A stretch of 64,000 nt of DNA from Streptomyces sp. V3I8 (GTDB lineage: Bacteria; Actinomycetota; Actinomycetes; Streptomycetales; Streptomycetaceae): NCBI RefSeq assembly GCF_030817535.1, contig NZ_JAUSZL010000002.1, positions 8,184,001 to 8,248,000 on the forward strand. The letters run 5' to 3'. Shown one piece after another: positions 16,833 through 24,053 of this stretch. The notes beneath the pieces are model-generated. The model had not been told where the DNA came from, made no database searches, and worked only from the letters and a program-made list of their open reading frames with translations. The position numbers and the translations under genes are program-made. The first letter of the stretch is position 1, and each line of letters begins with the position of its first letter.

Positions 16833-17834
16833 TTGTACACCGCACACACCGACCGTTACGCGGACATGCCCTACCGGCGCACCGGACGCAGCGGTCTGAA
16901 GCTGCCCGCCTTCTCCCTGGGCCTGTGGCACAACTTCGGCCCCGACCGGCCGGTGGACACCCAGCGGGCGATCCTGCGGCGCGCGTTCGACCTGGGCGTC
17001 ACCCACTTCGACCTGGCCAACAACTACGGGCCCCCGCCCGGCGCCGCCGAGTCGGCCCTCGGTGAGGCGCTGAAGGCGGACTTCGCCCCGTACCGCGACG
17101 AGCTGGTGATCTCCACCAAGGCGGGTTACCTGATGTGGCCGGGCCCGTACGGGGAATGGGGCTCCCGCAAGTACGTGCTGTCGTCGCTCGACCAGAGCCT
17201 GAACCGTATGGGCCTCGACTACGTCGACATCTTCTACTCGCACCGCCCCGACCCGGAGACTCCCCTGGAGGAGACGATGGGCGCCCTGCACTCGGCTGTC
17301 CAGCAGGGCAAGGCGCTGTACGTCGGTGTCTCCAACTACTCGCCCGAGCAGACCCGTGAGGCCGCCCGGATCCTGGGCGAGCTGGGCACCCCGCTCCTCA
17401 TCCACCAGCCGCGCTACTCGATGCTCGACCGGCGCCCCGAGGAGGAGGGGCTCCTGGACGCGCTCGACGAGCTGAAGATCGGGTCCATCGCCTACTCGCC
17501 GCTGGAGCAGGGCCTGCTCACGGGCCGCTACCTGGACGGGATCCCGGAGGGTTCGCGGGCCGCGAGCGACAGCCCCTTCCTCAGCAGGGACAAGGTGACC
17601 GAGGAACTCGTCGCCGACCTGCGCGCCCTGAACGACCTCGCGGGCTCCCGCGGCCAGTCGCTGGCCCAGATGGCCCTGGCCTGGGTGCTGCGCGGCGGCC
17701 GGGTCACCTCCGCGCTGATCGGCGCGAGCAGCCCGCAGCAGCTGGAGGACAGCGTGGCGGCCAAGGACAACCTGGAGTTCTCCCAGGACGAGCTGACCCG
17801 GATCGACGAGATCGTGAAGGGCTCGGCCGCCTAG
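16833..17834 (+). CDS. Aldo/keto reductase (YghZ-type)
   Basis: This is an NADPH-dependent carbonyl reductase of 333 residues. The opening (DRYADMPYRRTGRSGLKLPA, then LGLWHNFG) closely follows the YghZ/L-glyceraldehyde-3-phosphate reductase group. The AKR tetrad is present: Asp and Tyr in HFDLANNYG, Lys in ISTKAG and His in YSHRPDP. The TTG at 16833 is chosen because CTGGAGA stands just upstream and the N-terminus then aligns with the family. The upstream ATG at 16722 would add an arginine/proline-rich extension over the promoter of the divergent LysR gene. Control by that LysR protein is likely. A strong hairpin follows. Confidence 0.9.
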   Translation: MYTAHTDRYADMPYRRTGRSGLKLPAFSLGLWHNFGPDRPVDTQRAILRRAFDLGVTHFDLANNYGPPPGAAESALGEALKADFAPYRDELVISTKAGYLMWPGPYGEWGSRKYVLSSLDQSLNRMGLDYVDIFYSHRPDPETPLEETMGALHSAVQQGKALYVGVSNYSPEQTREAARILGELGTPLLIHQPRYSMLDRRPEEEGLLDALDELKIGSIAYSPLEQGLLTGRYLDGIPEGSRAASDSPFLSRDKVTEELVADLRALNDLAGSRGQSLAQMALAWVLRGGRVTSALIGASSPQQLEDSVAAKDNLEFSQDELTRIDEIVKGSAA

Positions 17835-17868
17835 GGCGCTCCGGCCCGGCGAGGCCCGTACGAGCTCG

Positions 17869-17909
17869 GCGCAGGCCCCGCCCGGTGTGACACCGGGCGA
17901 GGCCTGCGC
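17869..17909 (+). terminator. Hairpin terminator after aldo/keto reductase
   Basis: A two-part stem: outer arms 17869-17877 and 17901-17909, inner arms 17881-17887 and 17891-17897, separated by a symmetric 3-nt internal loop, with a TGA loop. It probably also serves the convergent truncated hydrolase. Confidence 0.8.
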
Positions 17910-17949
17910 GCGTGTCCGGTGCGGACGGACCGGTCTCACCCCGCCGCCC

Positions 17950-18405
17950 TCAGCCCGCCGCCCTCACCGCGCTGCGCACCCGGCCGGCGCGCAGATATCC
18001 GTAGGACGCGTGGTTGTTCGGTGAGCGGTTGCCGACCGGGACGCCGGCGATCACCCTGGTCGGCGCCCGGAAGTCATCGGCGAGCGTGGTGTCCAGCGTG
18101 ACGAACAGCGGGACCGGCCTCCCCGTGAAACGCGGCTCGCTCAGCACGTCGTACGCGACCACCGTGCCGAGGCTGTGGCCGATCACCACCACGGGCCCGC
18201 CGACGGAGTCGAGCGCGGTGCGCAACCGCTCCCGGATCGCCTCCTTCGCTCCGGTGAAGAAATAGCGGTTGGCGTCCGGGATGAGCCGTTCGAGCAGGTG
18301 CCGCAGCAGGAAGCGGCGCAGCGGTCCGGGCAGGGACAGCAGCTCGGTGGCGACCGCGGCGGCCAGGGCGGTGGGCCCGGCCGGCGCCCCGGCCCGGGTG
18401 GCCAT
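17950..18405 (-). pseudogene. Truncated alpha/beta hydrolase (C-terminal part)
   Basis: The 151 codons after the ATG at 18405 contain the nucleophile elbow VVVIGHSLGTVVAYDVL and a well-formed C-terminal half. An alpha/beta hydrolase of this type normally has about 100-150 further residues before the elbow, starting with a VLVHGVGN-type strand, and none is present. The sequence upstream on this strand (18406-18600) changes frame: a short coding-like stretch (RGHEAIAAVITAA) is visible in another frame. The gene is most likely a decayed esterase/PGAP1-like hydrolase. A functional short protein is less likely because the first strands of the fold are missing. Confidence 0.55.
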
Positions 18406-18751
18406 CGGGCCGCGGTGATCACGGCCGCGATCGCCTCGTGCCCGCGGACAGGGGAGATCAGCCTCCGTCGAGGTCGTACGTACGGGTCGGGGGCCGGATC
18501 GGAACCTCTCGCCGATCCGGTACCGCACCCCTGCCGCGCGCCGCCGGGGCCGTCGATCACCCAGCGGCAAGGGGCTGCGCATATGCCAAGAGACTGGCCG
18601 GAAACACATGGTGACACTGTGTCAGGAGTGGTGATACTCGAAGGTCAGGACCCATCGCAGAGGGACAGCGGAACAGCGCCACACGCACGGCAGAACGAGC
18701 CGCGGGAGAGAGAGGCCGACAGGCGGACAGCACATGCGAGGGGGAGCGATC
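18406..18751. other. Intergenic stretch with hydrolase remnants and a palindrome
   Basis: No intact gene was found in this 346-bp stretch. Its left part looks like out-of-frame remnants of the truncated hydrolase. A perfect 13-base palindrome TGACACTGTGTCA lies at 18612-18624, about 130 bp upstream of the next gene, and may be an operator. Confidence 0.4.
18612..18624. promoter_or_regulatory. 13-bp perfect palindrome
   Basis: TGACAC and GTGTCA flank a single T. It lies upstream of the hypothetical gene at 18752. GntR- or TetR-type regulators often bind sites of this size; the regulator is unknown. Confidence 0.3.
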
Positions 18752-19162
18752 GTGCACGACGAATTCCTGTGCCACGTCACCGCGTACGGAGTCTGCGGCG
18801 GAATGTGGGTCGGTGTACCGCTCGGCACCTATCGGGCGCCCACGCTGGCCCTGGCCATGTGGTGGCTGCGCGACCGGGCGTCCTGGATCGCCGAACGCCT
18901 GGATCCGGACCCCGGCGCCCCGTACTTCCCGCCGAACTCGATGGCCCCCGTCGCCGGCACCTCCCCCGACGTGCCCGTCGTGCTGCGCACCTGGTGCGGC
19001 GACCTCGCGCAACAGGAGTCGGCCGCCGAGGAGCTGGCCGCCGGGCACCTGCTGCGCCTGGTCACCGGAGACGAGACCACCGAGTACGAACTGCTTGCGG
19101 AGTCGGTCGACGCCCTGCGGATGCAGCGGACCCTGCCCCTCCGGTCCGTCCCGGCCGCCTGA
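18752..19162 (+). CDS. Hypothetical streptomycete protein
   Basis: I do not recognise a characterised family. The 136-residue protein opens HDEFLCHVTAYGVCGGMWVG, has a helical middle (APTLALAMWWLRDRASWIAERL), an acidic segment and the late block LRLVTGDETTEYELLAES. It has no signal peptide or clear membrane span. The GTG at 18752 is favoured over the ATG at 18734 because GGGGAG lies 6 bases upstream of it. It precedes the FHA-ABC exporter gene by 86 bp, but that gene has its own apparent promoter. Codon use is typical of the region, so it is probably expressed. Confidence 0.6.
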   Translation: MHDEFLCHVTAYGVCGGMWVGVPLGTYRAPTLALAMWWLRDRASWIAERLDPDPGAPYFPPNSMAPVAGTSPDVPVVLRTWCGDLAQQESAAEELAAGHLLRLVTGDETTEYELLAESVDALRMQRTLPLRSVPAA

Positions 19163-19236
19163 CCCCCCGGATCCCGGTCGGTACGGGTGCCGCCGCCGGC
19201 CCGTACGCGCGACAGGCGCACATGTGGACGAATCGC

Positions 19237-19242
19237 TAGAAT
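19237..19242 (+). promoter_or_regulatory. Likely -10 box for a leaderless transcript
   Basis: TAGAAT ends 6 bases before the ATG at 19249, and no ribosome-binding site is present. Transcription from this box would start at or next to the start codon, giving a leaderless mRNA, a common class in Streptomyces. No good -35 hexamer is seen at the usual distance. Confidence 0.45.
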
Positions 19243-19248
19243 TCAGGC

Positions 19249-21591
19249 ATGGGAGAGCGGTCCGCGGCGCCCGAACTCGTCCTCGACACGGGGACGGGCA
19301 GCACGCTGATGACCCCCGACCACACCTATCTCGTCGGCCGGGACCCGCTCTGCGACATCGTCATCGAGGACGCCCGGGTCTCCTGGCACCACGCGGTCCT
19401 GCGGCCGGGTCCCGACCACTGGACGCTGGAGGACGACAGCAGCACGAACGGCACGTACGCCGACGGCCGCCGCGTCCACGCGTGGGACGTCGGACCCGGC
19501 AGCGTCATCCGCTTCGGCGCCCCCGCCGACGGCCCGTACGCCGTTCTCGCCGACCGGCCCCCGCCCGCTCCCGAGCGGCCCTCGGCGGTTTCCGTACCGG
19601 CTGCGACCGGCACCTTCCGGCAGCCCACCAGCGTGCGCCCGCTGCCCGGCCGCACCGTGCGCATCGGCCGCGGCGACGACAACGACCTCGTCGTCGACGA
19701 CCTGAGCGTCTCCCGGCTCCACGCGGAGCTGCGCGCGCTGCCGGACGGGACGTACGAGATCGCCGACCTCGGCAGCCACAACGGCACCTATCTCAACGGC
19801 CGGCCCGTCACCCGCGCGCGCATCGACGGCGGCGACATCGTCGGCATCGGCCACTCGGCGTTCTGCCTGGTGGGCGACCAGCTCCAGGAGTACGTCGACA
19901 CCGGCGAGGTCTCCCTCGACGTGCAGGACCTCGTCGTCACCGTCGACAAGGGCCGCAGGACACTCCTCGACCGCGTCTCCTTTCCGGTCGGCGAGAAGTG
20001 CCTGCTGGCCGTCGTCGGACCCAGCGGCGCCGGGAAGTCCACCCTGCTCAACGCCCTCACCGGGCAGCGCCCCGCCGATCACGGCACGGTCCTCTACGAC
20101 GGCCGCGACCTGTACCGCGACTACGCCGAACTGCGGCACCGCATCGGCCTCGTACCGCAGGACGACATCCTGCACGCCCAGCTCACCGTGCGGCGCGCCC
20201 TCGCCTACGCCGCCGAGCTGCGCTTCCCGCAGGACACCGCGAAGGCCGAGCGCACGGCCCGCGTCGACGAGGTCATCCGCGAGCTGGGCCTCGAACAGCG
20301 CGCCAACCAGTCCATCCACAGCCTCTCCGGCGGCCAGCGTAAACGCGTCAGCGTGGCCCTCGAACTGCTCACCAAGCCCTCGCTGCTCTTCCTCGACGAG
20401 CCGACCTCCGGACTCGACCCCGGCATGGACCGGTCCGTGATGCACATGCTGCGCGACCTGGCCGACGACGGGCGGACCGTCGTCGTGGTCACGCACAGCG
20501 TGCTCAGCCTCGATGTCTGCGACCGGCTGCTGGTGCTCGCGGCCGGCGGCAGGGTCGCCTACTACGGGCCGCCCGGGGAGGCGCTCGCCTTCTTCGGCCA
20601 CGAGGAGTGGCCGGAGGCGTTCGAGGCGTTCGAACGGGACCGCGACCGGGACTGGGCCGGCGACTACCGCGCCTCGCCCCAGCACCGGCGGTACATCGTC
20701 GACTCCTCCGCCCAGCCGCGCCTGCCCCGGGCCGGGGGCGACCCCGGTCCCGGCGCGGTGGCGCGGCCTCCCGAGCCGCAGAGCCGCAGCTCGCAGCTCG
20801 GCACACTCGTGCGCCGGTACGCGGCCGTGCTCGGCGCCGACCGGACGTTCCTCGCCATCATGGTCGCCCTGCCCTTCGTGATGGGCGCGATGGCCCGCGC
20901 GCTGGCGGGCGGCGCACTCACGCGGGAGACGGCGATGAACGCGCTGCTCATCCTCTGCGTCGGCGCGGTCCTGACCGGCGCGGCCAACGCCGTGCGCGAA
21001 CTCGTCAAGGAACGCGTGATCTACCGGCGCGAGCGGGCCGTCGGCCTGTCCGGATCGGCGTACCTGATGTCCAAGGTCGTCGTCCTCGGTACGGTCACCG
21101 TGCTCCAGGCCGTCGTGCTGACCCTCGTGGCGCTGCTCGGCGTCGACCTGAACGCGCCCGGCGGGGAGGGAGCCGTCATGCCGCCACTCGCCGAGATCAC
21201 GGCGGCCGTCGCGCTGCTCGCCTTCACCGCGATGATGCTGGGGCTGCTCGTCTCCGCGCTGGTACGCAAGGAGGAGGTCACGATGCCGCTGCTCGTCCTC
21301 CTCGCCATCGTCCAGGTGGTGTTCTGCGGCGCGCTGCTGAAACTTGACGGCGTTCCCGGCGTCGGGCAGCTGTCCTGGCTGGTGCCGTCGCGGTGGGCGC
21401 TCGGCGCGATGGCCGGCACGGTCGGGCTGGCCCGGCTCGTGCCGGGCGACCTGACGGCGGACCCGCTGTTCCGGCACTCGCCCGGTGTGTGGCTGCTCAA
21501 CATGGGCATGCTCGTCGTCCTCTCGGCCGTCTTCGGCTGGGCGGTGGCCCGGCTGCTCAGACGGCACGAACCCGACGTCATGCGGAAGTAG
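19249..21591 (+). CDS. FHA-FHA-ABC transporter (ATP-binding and permease in one chain)
   Basis: This is a 780-residue half-transporter of the Rv1747/ABCG type. FHA domain 1 is at residues about 24-96 (LVGRDPLCD, VSWHHA, NGTYADGRR). FHA domain 2 is at about 131-210 (IGRGDDND, SVSRLHAE, HNGTYLNGRP). Both retain the Gly-Arg, Ser-x-x-His and Asn residues needed to bind phosphothreonine. The nucleotide-binding domain follows: Walker A GPSGAGKST near 260, signature LSGGQ near 360, Walker B LLFLDEPTSGLD near 380. An ABC2-type membrane domain of six segments starts near residue 535. In Mycobacterium, Rv1747 is encoded beside kinase PknF and controlled by phosphorylation. A kinase lies two genes downstream here. 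The exported substrate is unknown. Confidence 0.92.
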   Translation: MGERSAAPELVLDTGTGSTLMTPDHTYLVGRDPLCDIVIEDARVSWHHAVLRPGPDHWTLEDDSSTNGTYADGRRVHAWDVGPGSVIRFGAPADGPYAVLADRPPPAPERPSAVSVPAATGTFRQPTSVRPLPGRTVRIGRGDDNDLVVDDLSVSRLHAELRALPDGTYEIADLGSHNGTYLNGRPVTRARIDGGDIVGIGHSAFCLVGDQLQEYVDTGEVSLDVQDLVVTVDKGRRTLLDRVSFPVGEKCLLAVVGPSGAGKSTLLNALTGQRPADHGTVLYDGRDLYRDYAELRHRIGLVPQDDILHAQLTVRRALAYAAELRFPQDTAKAERTARVDEVIRELGLEQRANQSIHSLSGGQRKRVSVALELLTKPSLLFLDEPTSGLDPGMDRSVMHMLRDLADDGRTVVVVTHSVLSLDVCDRLLVLAAGGRVAYYGPPGEALAFFGHEEWPEAFEAFERDRDRDWAGDYRASPQHRRYIVDSSAQPRLPRAGGDPGPGAVARPPEPQSRSSQLGTLVRRYAAVLGADRTFLAIMVALPFVMGAMARALAGGALTRETAMNALLILCVGAVLTGAANAVRELVKERVIYRRERAVGLSGSAYLMSKVVVLGTVTVLQAVVLTLVALLGVDLNAPGGEGAVMPPLAEITAAVALLAFTAMMLGLLVSALVRKEEVTMPLLVLLAIVQVVFCGALLKLDGVPGVGQLSWLVPSRWALGAMAGTVGLARLVPGDLTADPLFRHSPGVWLLNMGMLVVLSAVFGWAVARLLRRHEPDVMRK

Positions 21592-21603
21592 GGGACCGGC
21601 GCG

Positions 21604-22344
21604 ATGACGACTCCCGGCTTCCGCCCCACCCATGTGGTCCCGCCGGACGGCATGCCCGCCCGCGACGCCCCCGACCCGGTCCGGCCCGTCACGCCGCTCG
21701 ATCCGTTCCTGCCGGTCCGGCTCGTCGAGCGGCACGGCGACTGGGGGCACGTCCTGTGCGCCAACGGCTGGTCCGCGTGGGTCGACGGCCGGCTGCTGGT
21801 GGCCGTACCGCGGGAACCGCCCGCCGCCGGGCAGCCGCTCGCCCGTACCGCCGACCCGCGTCCGCTGCTCGCCCGGGCCGAGGAGGCGCTGGGCCGCTAC
21901 CGGCGGGCCGTGGAGGACCTCGCGGCCGGACACCTCGACGGCGCGCAGTTCCACGCCCGGACGCGGGACCTGCGGGCCGGGATCGTCGTCGAGGGGGAGG
22001 CCATGTGGCTCTACGAGGCCGAGCACGAGCGGTGGGTGTACTGCGACGGGACACGTCTGTGCACATACGCGGCACCGGAACCGTCCGACGCCCCCAGCGC
22101 CCCCAGCATCCCCAGCACCTCCGACGCCCCCAGCACCCCCAGCACCTCTGGCTTCGAACCGCCCGGCACGGCGGGGCACGCGCCCACGCGGGTCGTGCCG
22201 GGCGCGGCGCCGGAACCGACGAGGACCGTGCCGGCCGCGGGGCCCGGGTTCACCGAGGCCGTCCCCGCCCCGGCGGCGAAGACACCCCGGGCCGGGGAGG
22301 AGACCGGGCACGCACCCACCCGGATCGTCGGCGGTGACGGGTGA
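21604..22344 (+). CDS. Protein with an 11-residue TxxV repeat tail, between FHA exporter and kinase
   Basis: No named family is recognised. The 246-residue protein opens with THVV (T9). A compact domain follows (residues about 35-155; LPVRLVERHGDWGHVLCANG resembles an SH3-like strand set, and a helical ALGRYRRAVEDLAAG block follows). A Ser/Pro-rich linker leads to a tail in which T195, T206, T217 and T239 each begin a TxxV motif (TRVV, TRTV, TEAV, TRIV) at 11- or 22-residue spacing. FHA domains commonly recognise phospho-TxxV/I/L, and the neighbours are a two-FHA exporter and a Ser/Thr kinase. I infer that this is a kinase substrate and FHA ligand. It starts 12 bp after the exporter and overlaps the kinase start by 4 bp. 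Confidence 0.6.
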   Translation: MTTPGFRPTHVVPPDGMPARDAPDPVRPVTPLDPFLPVRLVERHGDWGHVLCANGWSAWVDGRLLVAVPREPPAAGQPLARTADPRPLLARAEEALGRYRRAVEDLAAGHLDGAQFHARTRDLRAGIVVEGEAMWLYEAEHERWVYCDGTRLCTYAAPEPSDAPSAPSIPSTSDAPSTPSTSGFEPPGTAGHAPTRVVPGAAPEPTRTVPAAGPGFTEAVPAPAAKTPRAGEETGHAPTRIVGGDG

Positions 22345-23294
22345 CGGCGGGCGACGCGGGCCCGCACCCGGGGCGGCCCTCCGATCTCGTCGGCGGCCAG
22401 GTCGCCGGCTACCGGATCGAGGCCGAGGTGGGCCGCGGGGGCATGGCCGTCGTCTACCGGGCCAAGGACCTGCGCCTCGACCGCACCGTCGCCCTGAAAC
22501 TGCTCGCCCCGGAACTCGCCCGCAACGACACGTTCCGCAGACGGTTCACCTACGAGTCACGGGTGGCCGCCGCGATCGACCACCCGCACATCGTGCCGGT
22601 CTTCGAGGCGGGCGAGGCGGACGGTGTGCTCTACATCGCCATGCGGTACGTCGCCGGGCGCGACCTGCGCCACCTGCTGGACCGGGAGGGGCCACCGACC
22701 GTCACGGCGGCCGTCCGCATCGCCGTCCAGGTGGCCTCCGCGCTGGACGCCGCCCATGACCACGGGCTGGTCCACCGGGACGTCAAACCCGGCAACATCC
22801 TGGTCGCGGCGGGCACCGACAGCGACCACCCCGAGCACGTCTACCTCACCGACTTCGGGCTGACCAAGAAGTCGCTGTCCCTGACCGGGTTCACGACCGT
22901 CGGCCAGTTCGTCGGCACGCTCGACTACGTGGCGCCCGAGCAGATCTCCGGGCGTCCGGTGGACGGCCGCTGCGACGTCTACAGCCTCGCCTGCGTCGTG
23001 TACGAGACCCTGACCGGCCGGCCGCCGTTCCTACGGGACGACGACATGGCGTTGCTGTGGGCGCACCAGTACGACGTGCCGCCGGCGATCGGCGGGGAGC
23101 GGGGCGGTCCCGGCGGCGCCGTCGATGCCGTCCTGGCGAAGGCCCTCGCCAAGCGTCCTGACGACCGCTACGGGTCCTGTCTCGCGTTCGTGGGTGCCCT
23201 GCGGGCGGCTGTGACGGGTGGGTCCGGGCCGCCGGCGCCCCCGCCCGGACCGCCGGGATGGGCTCGGCCCGTGTTTCCCGGAGCGGTGGGATGA
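22341..23294 (+). CDS. Soluble Ser/Thr protein kinase (PknB-like catalytic domain only)
   Basis: This is a 317-residue Hanks-type kinase. The P-loop is GRGGMAVVY, the ATP lysine lies in VALKLL, the catalytic loop is HRDVKPGN, followed by DFG (TDFGLTKK) and an activation segment rich in Ser/Thr before GTLDYVAPEQ. The kinase domain fills residues about 20-285, followed by a short Pro-rich tail. There is no transmembrane segment or sensor domain, unlike PknB or PknF, so it should be cytosolic. The GTG at 22341 overlaps the stop of the TxxV-repeat gene (GTGA), indicating translational coupling. Substrates are probably the upstream TxxV protein and the exporter. Confidence 0.93.
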   Translation: MTAGDAGPHPGRPSDLVGGQVAGYRIEAEVGRGGMAVVYRAKDLRLDRTVALKLLAPELARNDTFRRRFTYESRVAAAIDHPHIVPVFEAGEADGVLYIAMRYVAGRDLRHLLDREGPPTVTAAVRIAVQVASALDAAHDHGLVHRDVKPGNILVAAGTDSDHPEHVYLTDFGLTKKSLSLTGFTTVGQFVGTLDYVAPEQISGRPVDGRCDVYSLACVVYETLTGRPPFLRDDDMALLWAHQYDVPPAIGGERGGPGGAVDAVLAKALAKRPDDRYGSCLAFVGALRAAVTGGSGPPAPPPGPPGWARPVFPGAVG

Positions 23295-23337
23295 GGAGCC
23301 GTACGGGCCGGCTGCCGAGTGCCGGTTCGTCGTGGCC

Positions 23338-23359
23338 GGGCGCGCGGTTCTCCGCGCCC
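23338..23359. terminator. Weak hairpin between convergent kinase and methyltransferase
   Basis: A 7-bp stem (23338-23344 with 23353-23359) and 8-base loop lies just before the methyltransferase stop. It is the best terminator candidate in a short convergent gap. Confidence 0.4.
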
Positions 23360-23369
23360 CGCCGGGCGC

Positions 23370-24023
23370 CTACGCGGGCGGCGCCTTGGCCAGGAGCACA
23401 TGGGCGTGCGGGAAGGGGCGTTCGGACTCCAGCGGGGCCCGCACCAGGCGGGCCTTCTCGGCGAAGCCCAGGCCGGTCAGCAGCGTGGCCACATGGTCGG
23501 TGTTCCAGCGGTAGGCCAGGGCCACCTTGTGGTCGAAGGACTCGGCCGGCTCCGCGGGGTCGTCGTGGGCCTGGAACGCGAGCAGCAGATGACCGCCGGG
23601 CGCCAGTACACGGTGGAACTCCGCGAACACCTCCGGCAGCCGCTCCGGGGGAGTGTGGATGATCGAGTAGCGGGCCAGCACCCCGCCGAGACTGCCGTCC
23701 CCGATGTCCAGCGCGGTCATCGAGCCCACCTTGAACCGCAGGTCGGGACGTGCCGCGCGGGCGATCGCGATCATCTCCTCCGACAGGTCCACGCCGGACG
23801 CGTCCAGGCCCAGTGAGTGCAGCAACGAGGTCACATGGCCCGGACCGCAGCCCAGGTCGGCGACCGGACCGCCGCCGTCCGCCCGTACGAAGTCGGCGAA
23901 CGCACCGAGCATCGCCCGGTCCAGGGGGAAGTCCGTCAGCCCGTTCGCGAAGAGCTCGGCGTAGCGGGCGGCCAGGGAGTCGTAGGCCGTTCGGGTGATG
24001 CGCAGGAAGTCCGGTTCGATCAT
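23370..24023 (-). CDS. Class I SAM-dependent methyltransferase
   Basis: This 217-residue Rossmann-fold methyltransferase has motif I at VADLGCGPGHVTSLL (residues about 55-65), followed by the acidic GVDLSEEM, motif IV (ARYSIIHTPPERL) and the VLAPGGHLLLAF strand. The acceptor substrate is not predictable; the shape fits the UbiE/Methyltransf_25 group of small-molecule methyltransferases. ATG 24023 is used, without a clear ribosome-binding site. It is convergent with the kinase operon. The streptophobe gene lies about 30 bp upstream on the same strand, so the two could be co-transcribed. Confidence 0.88.
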   Translation of the reverse strand: MIEPDFLRITRTAYDSLAARYAELFANGLTDFPLDRAMLGAFADFVRADGGGPVADLGCGPGHVTSLLHSLGLDASGVDLSEEMIAIARAARPDLRFKVGSMTALDIGDGSLGGVLARYSIIHTPPERLPEVFAEFHRVLAPGGHLLLAFQAHDDPAEPAESFDHKVALAYRWNTDHVATLLTGLGFAEKARLVRAPLESERPFPHAHVLLAKAPPA

Positions 24024-24053
24024 GGGTGCGTACCGTAGTACGGGTCCCGGGCC

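Noticed and set aside
19243..22311. A reverse-strand open frame of about 1000 residues opposite the exporter and TxxV genes
   Set aside because: Low-complexity Gly/Arg/Pro composition with no domain; the plus strand has two well-supported genes.
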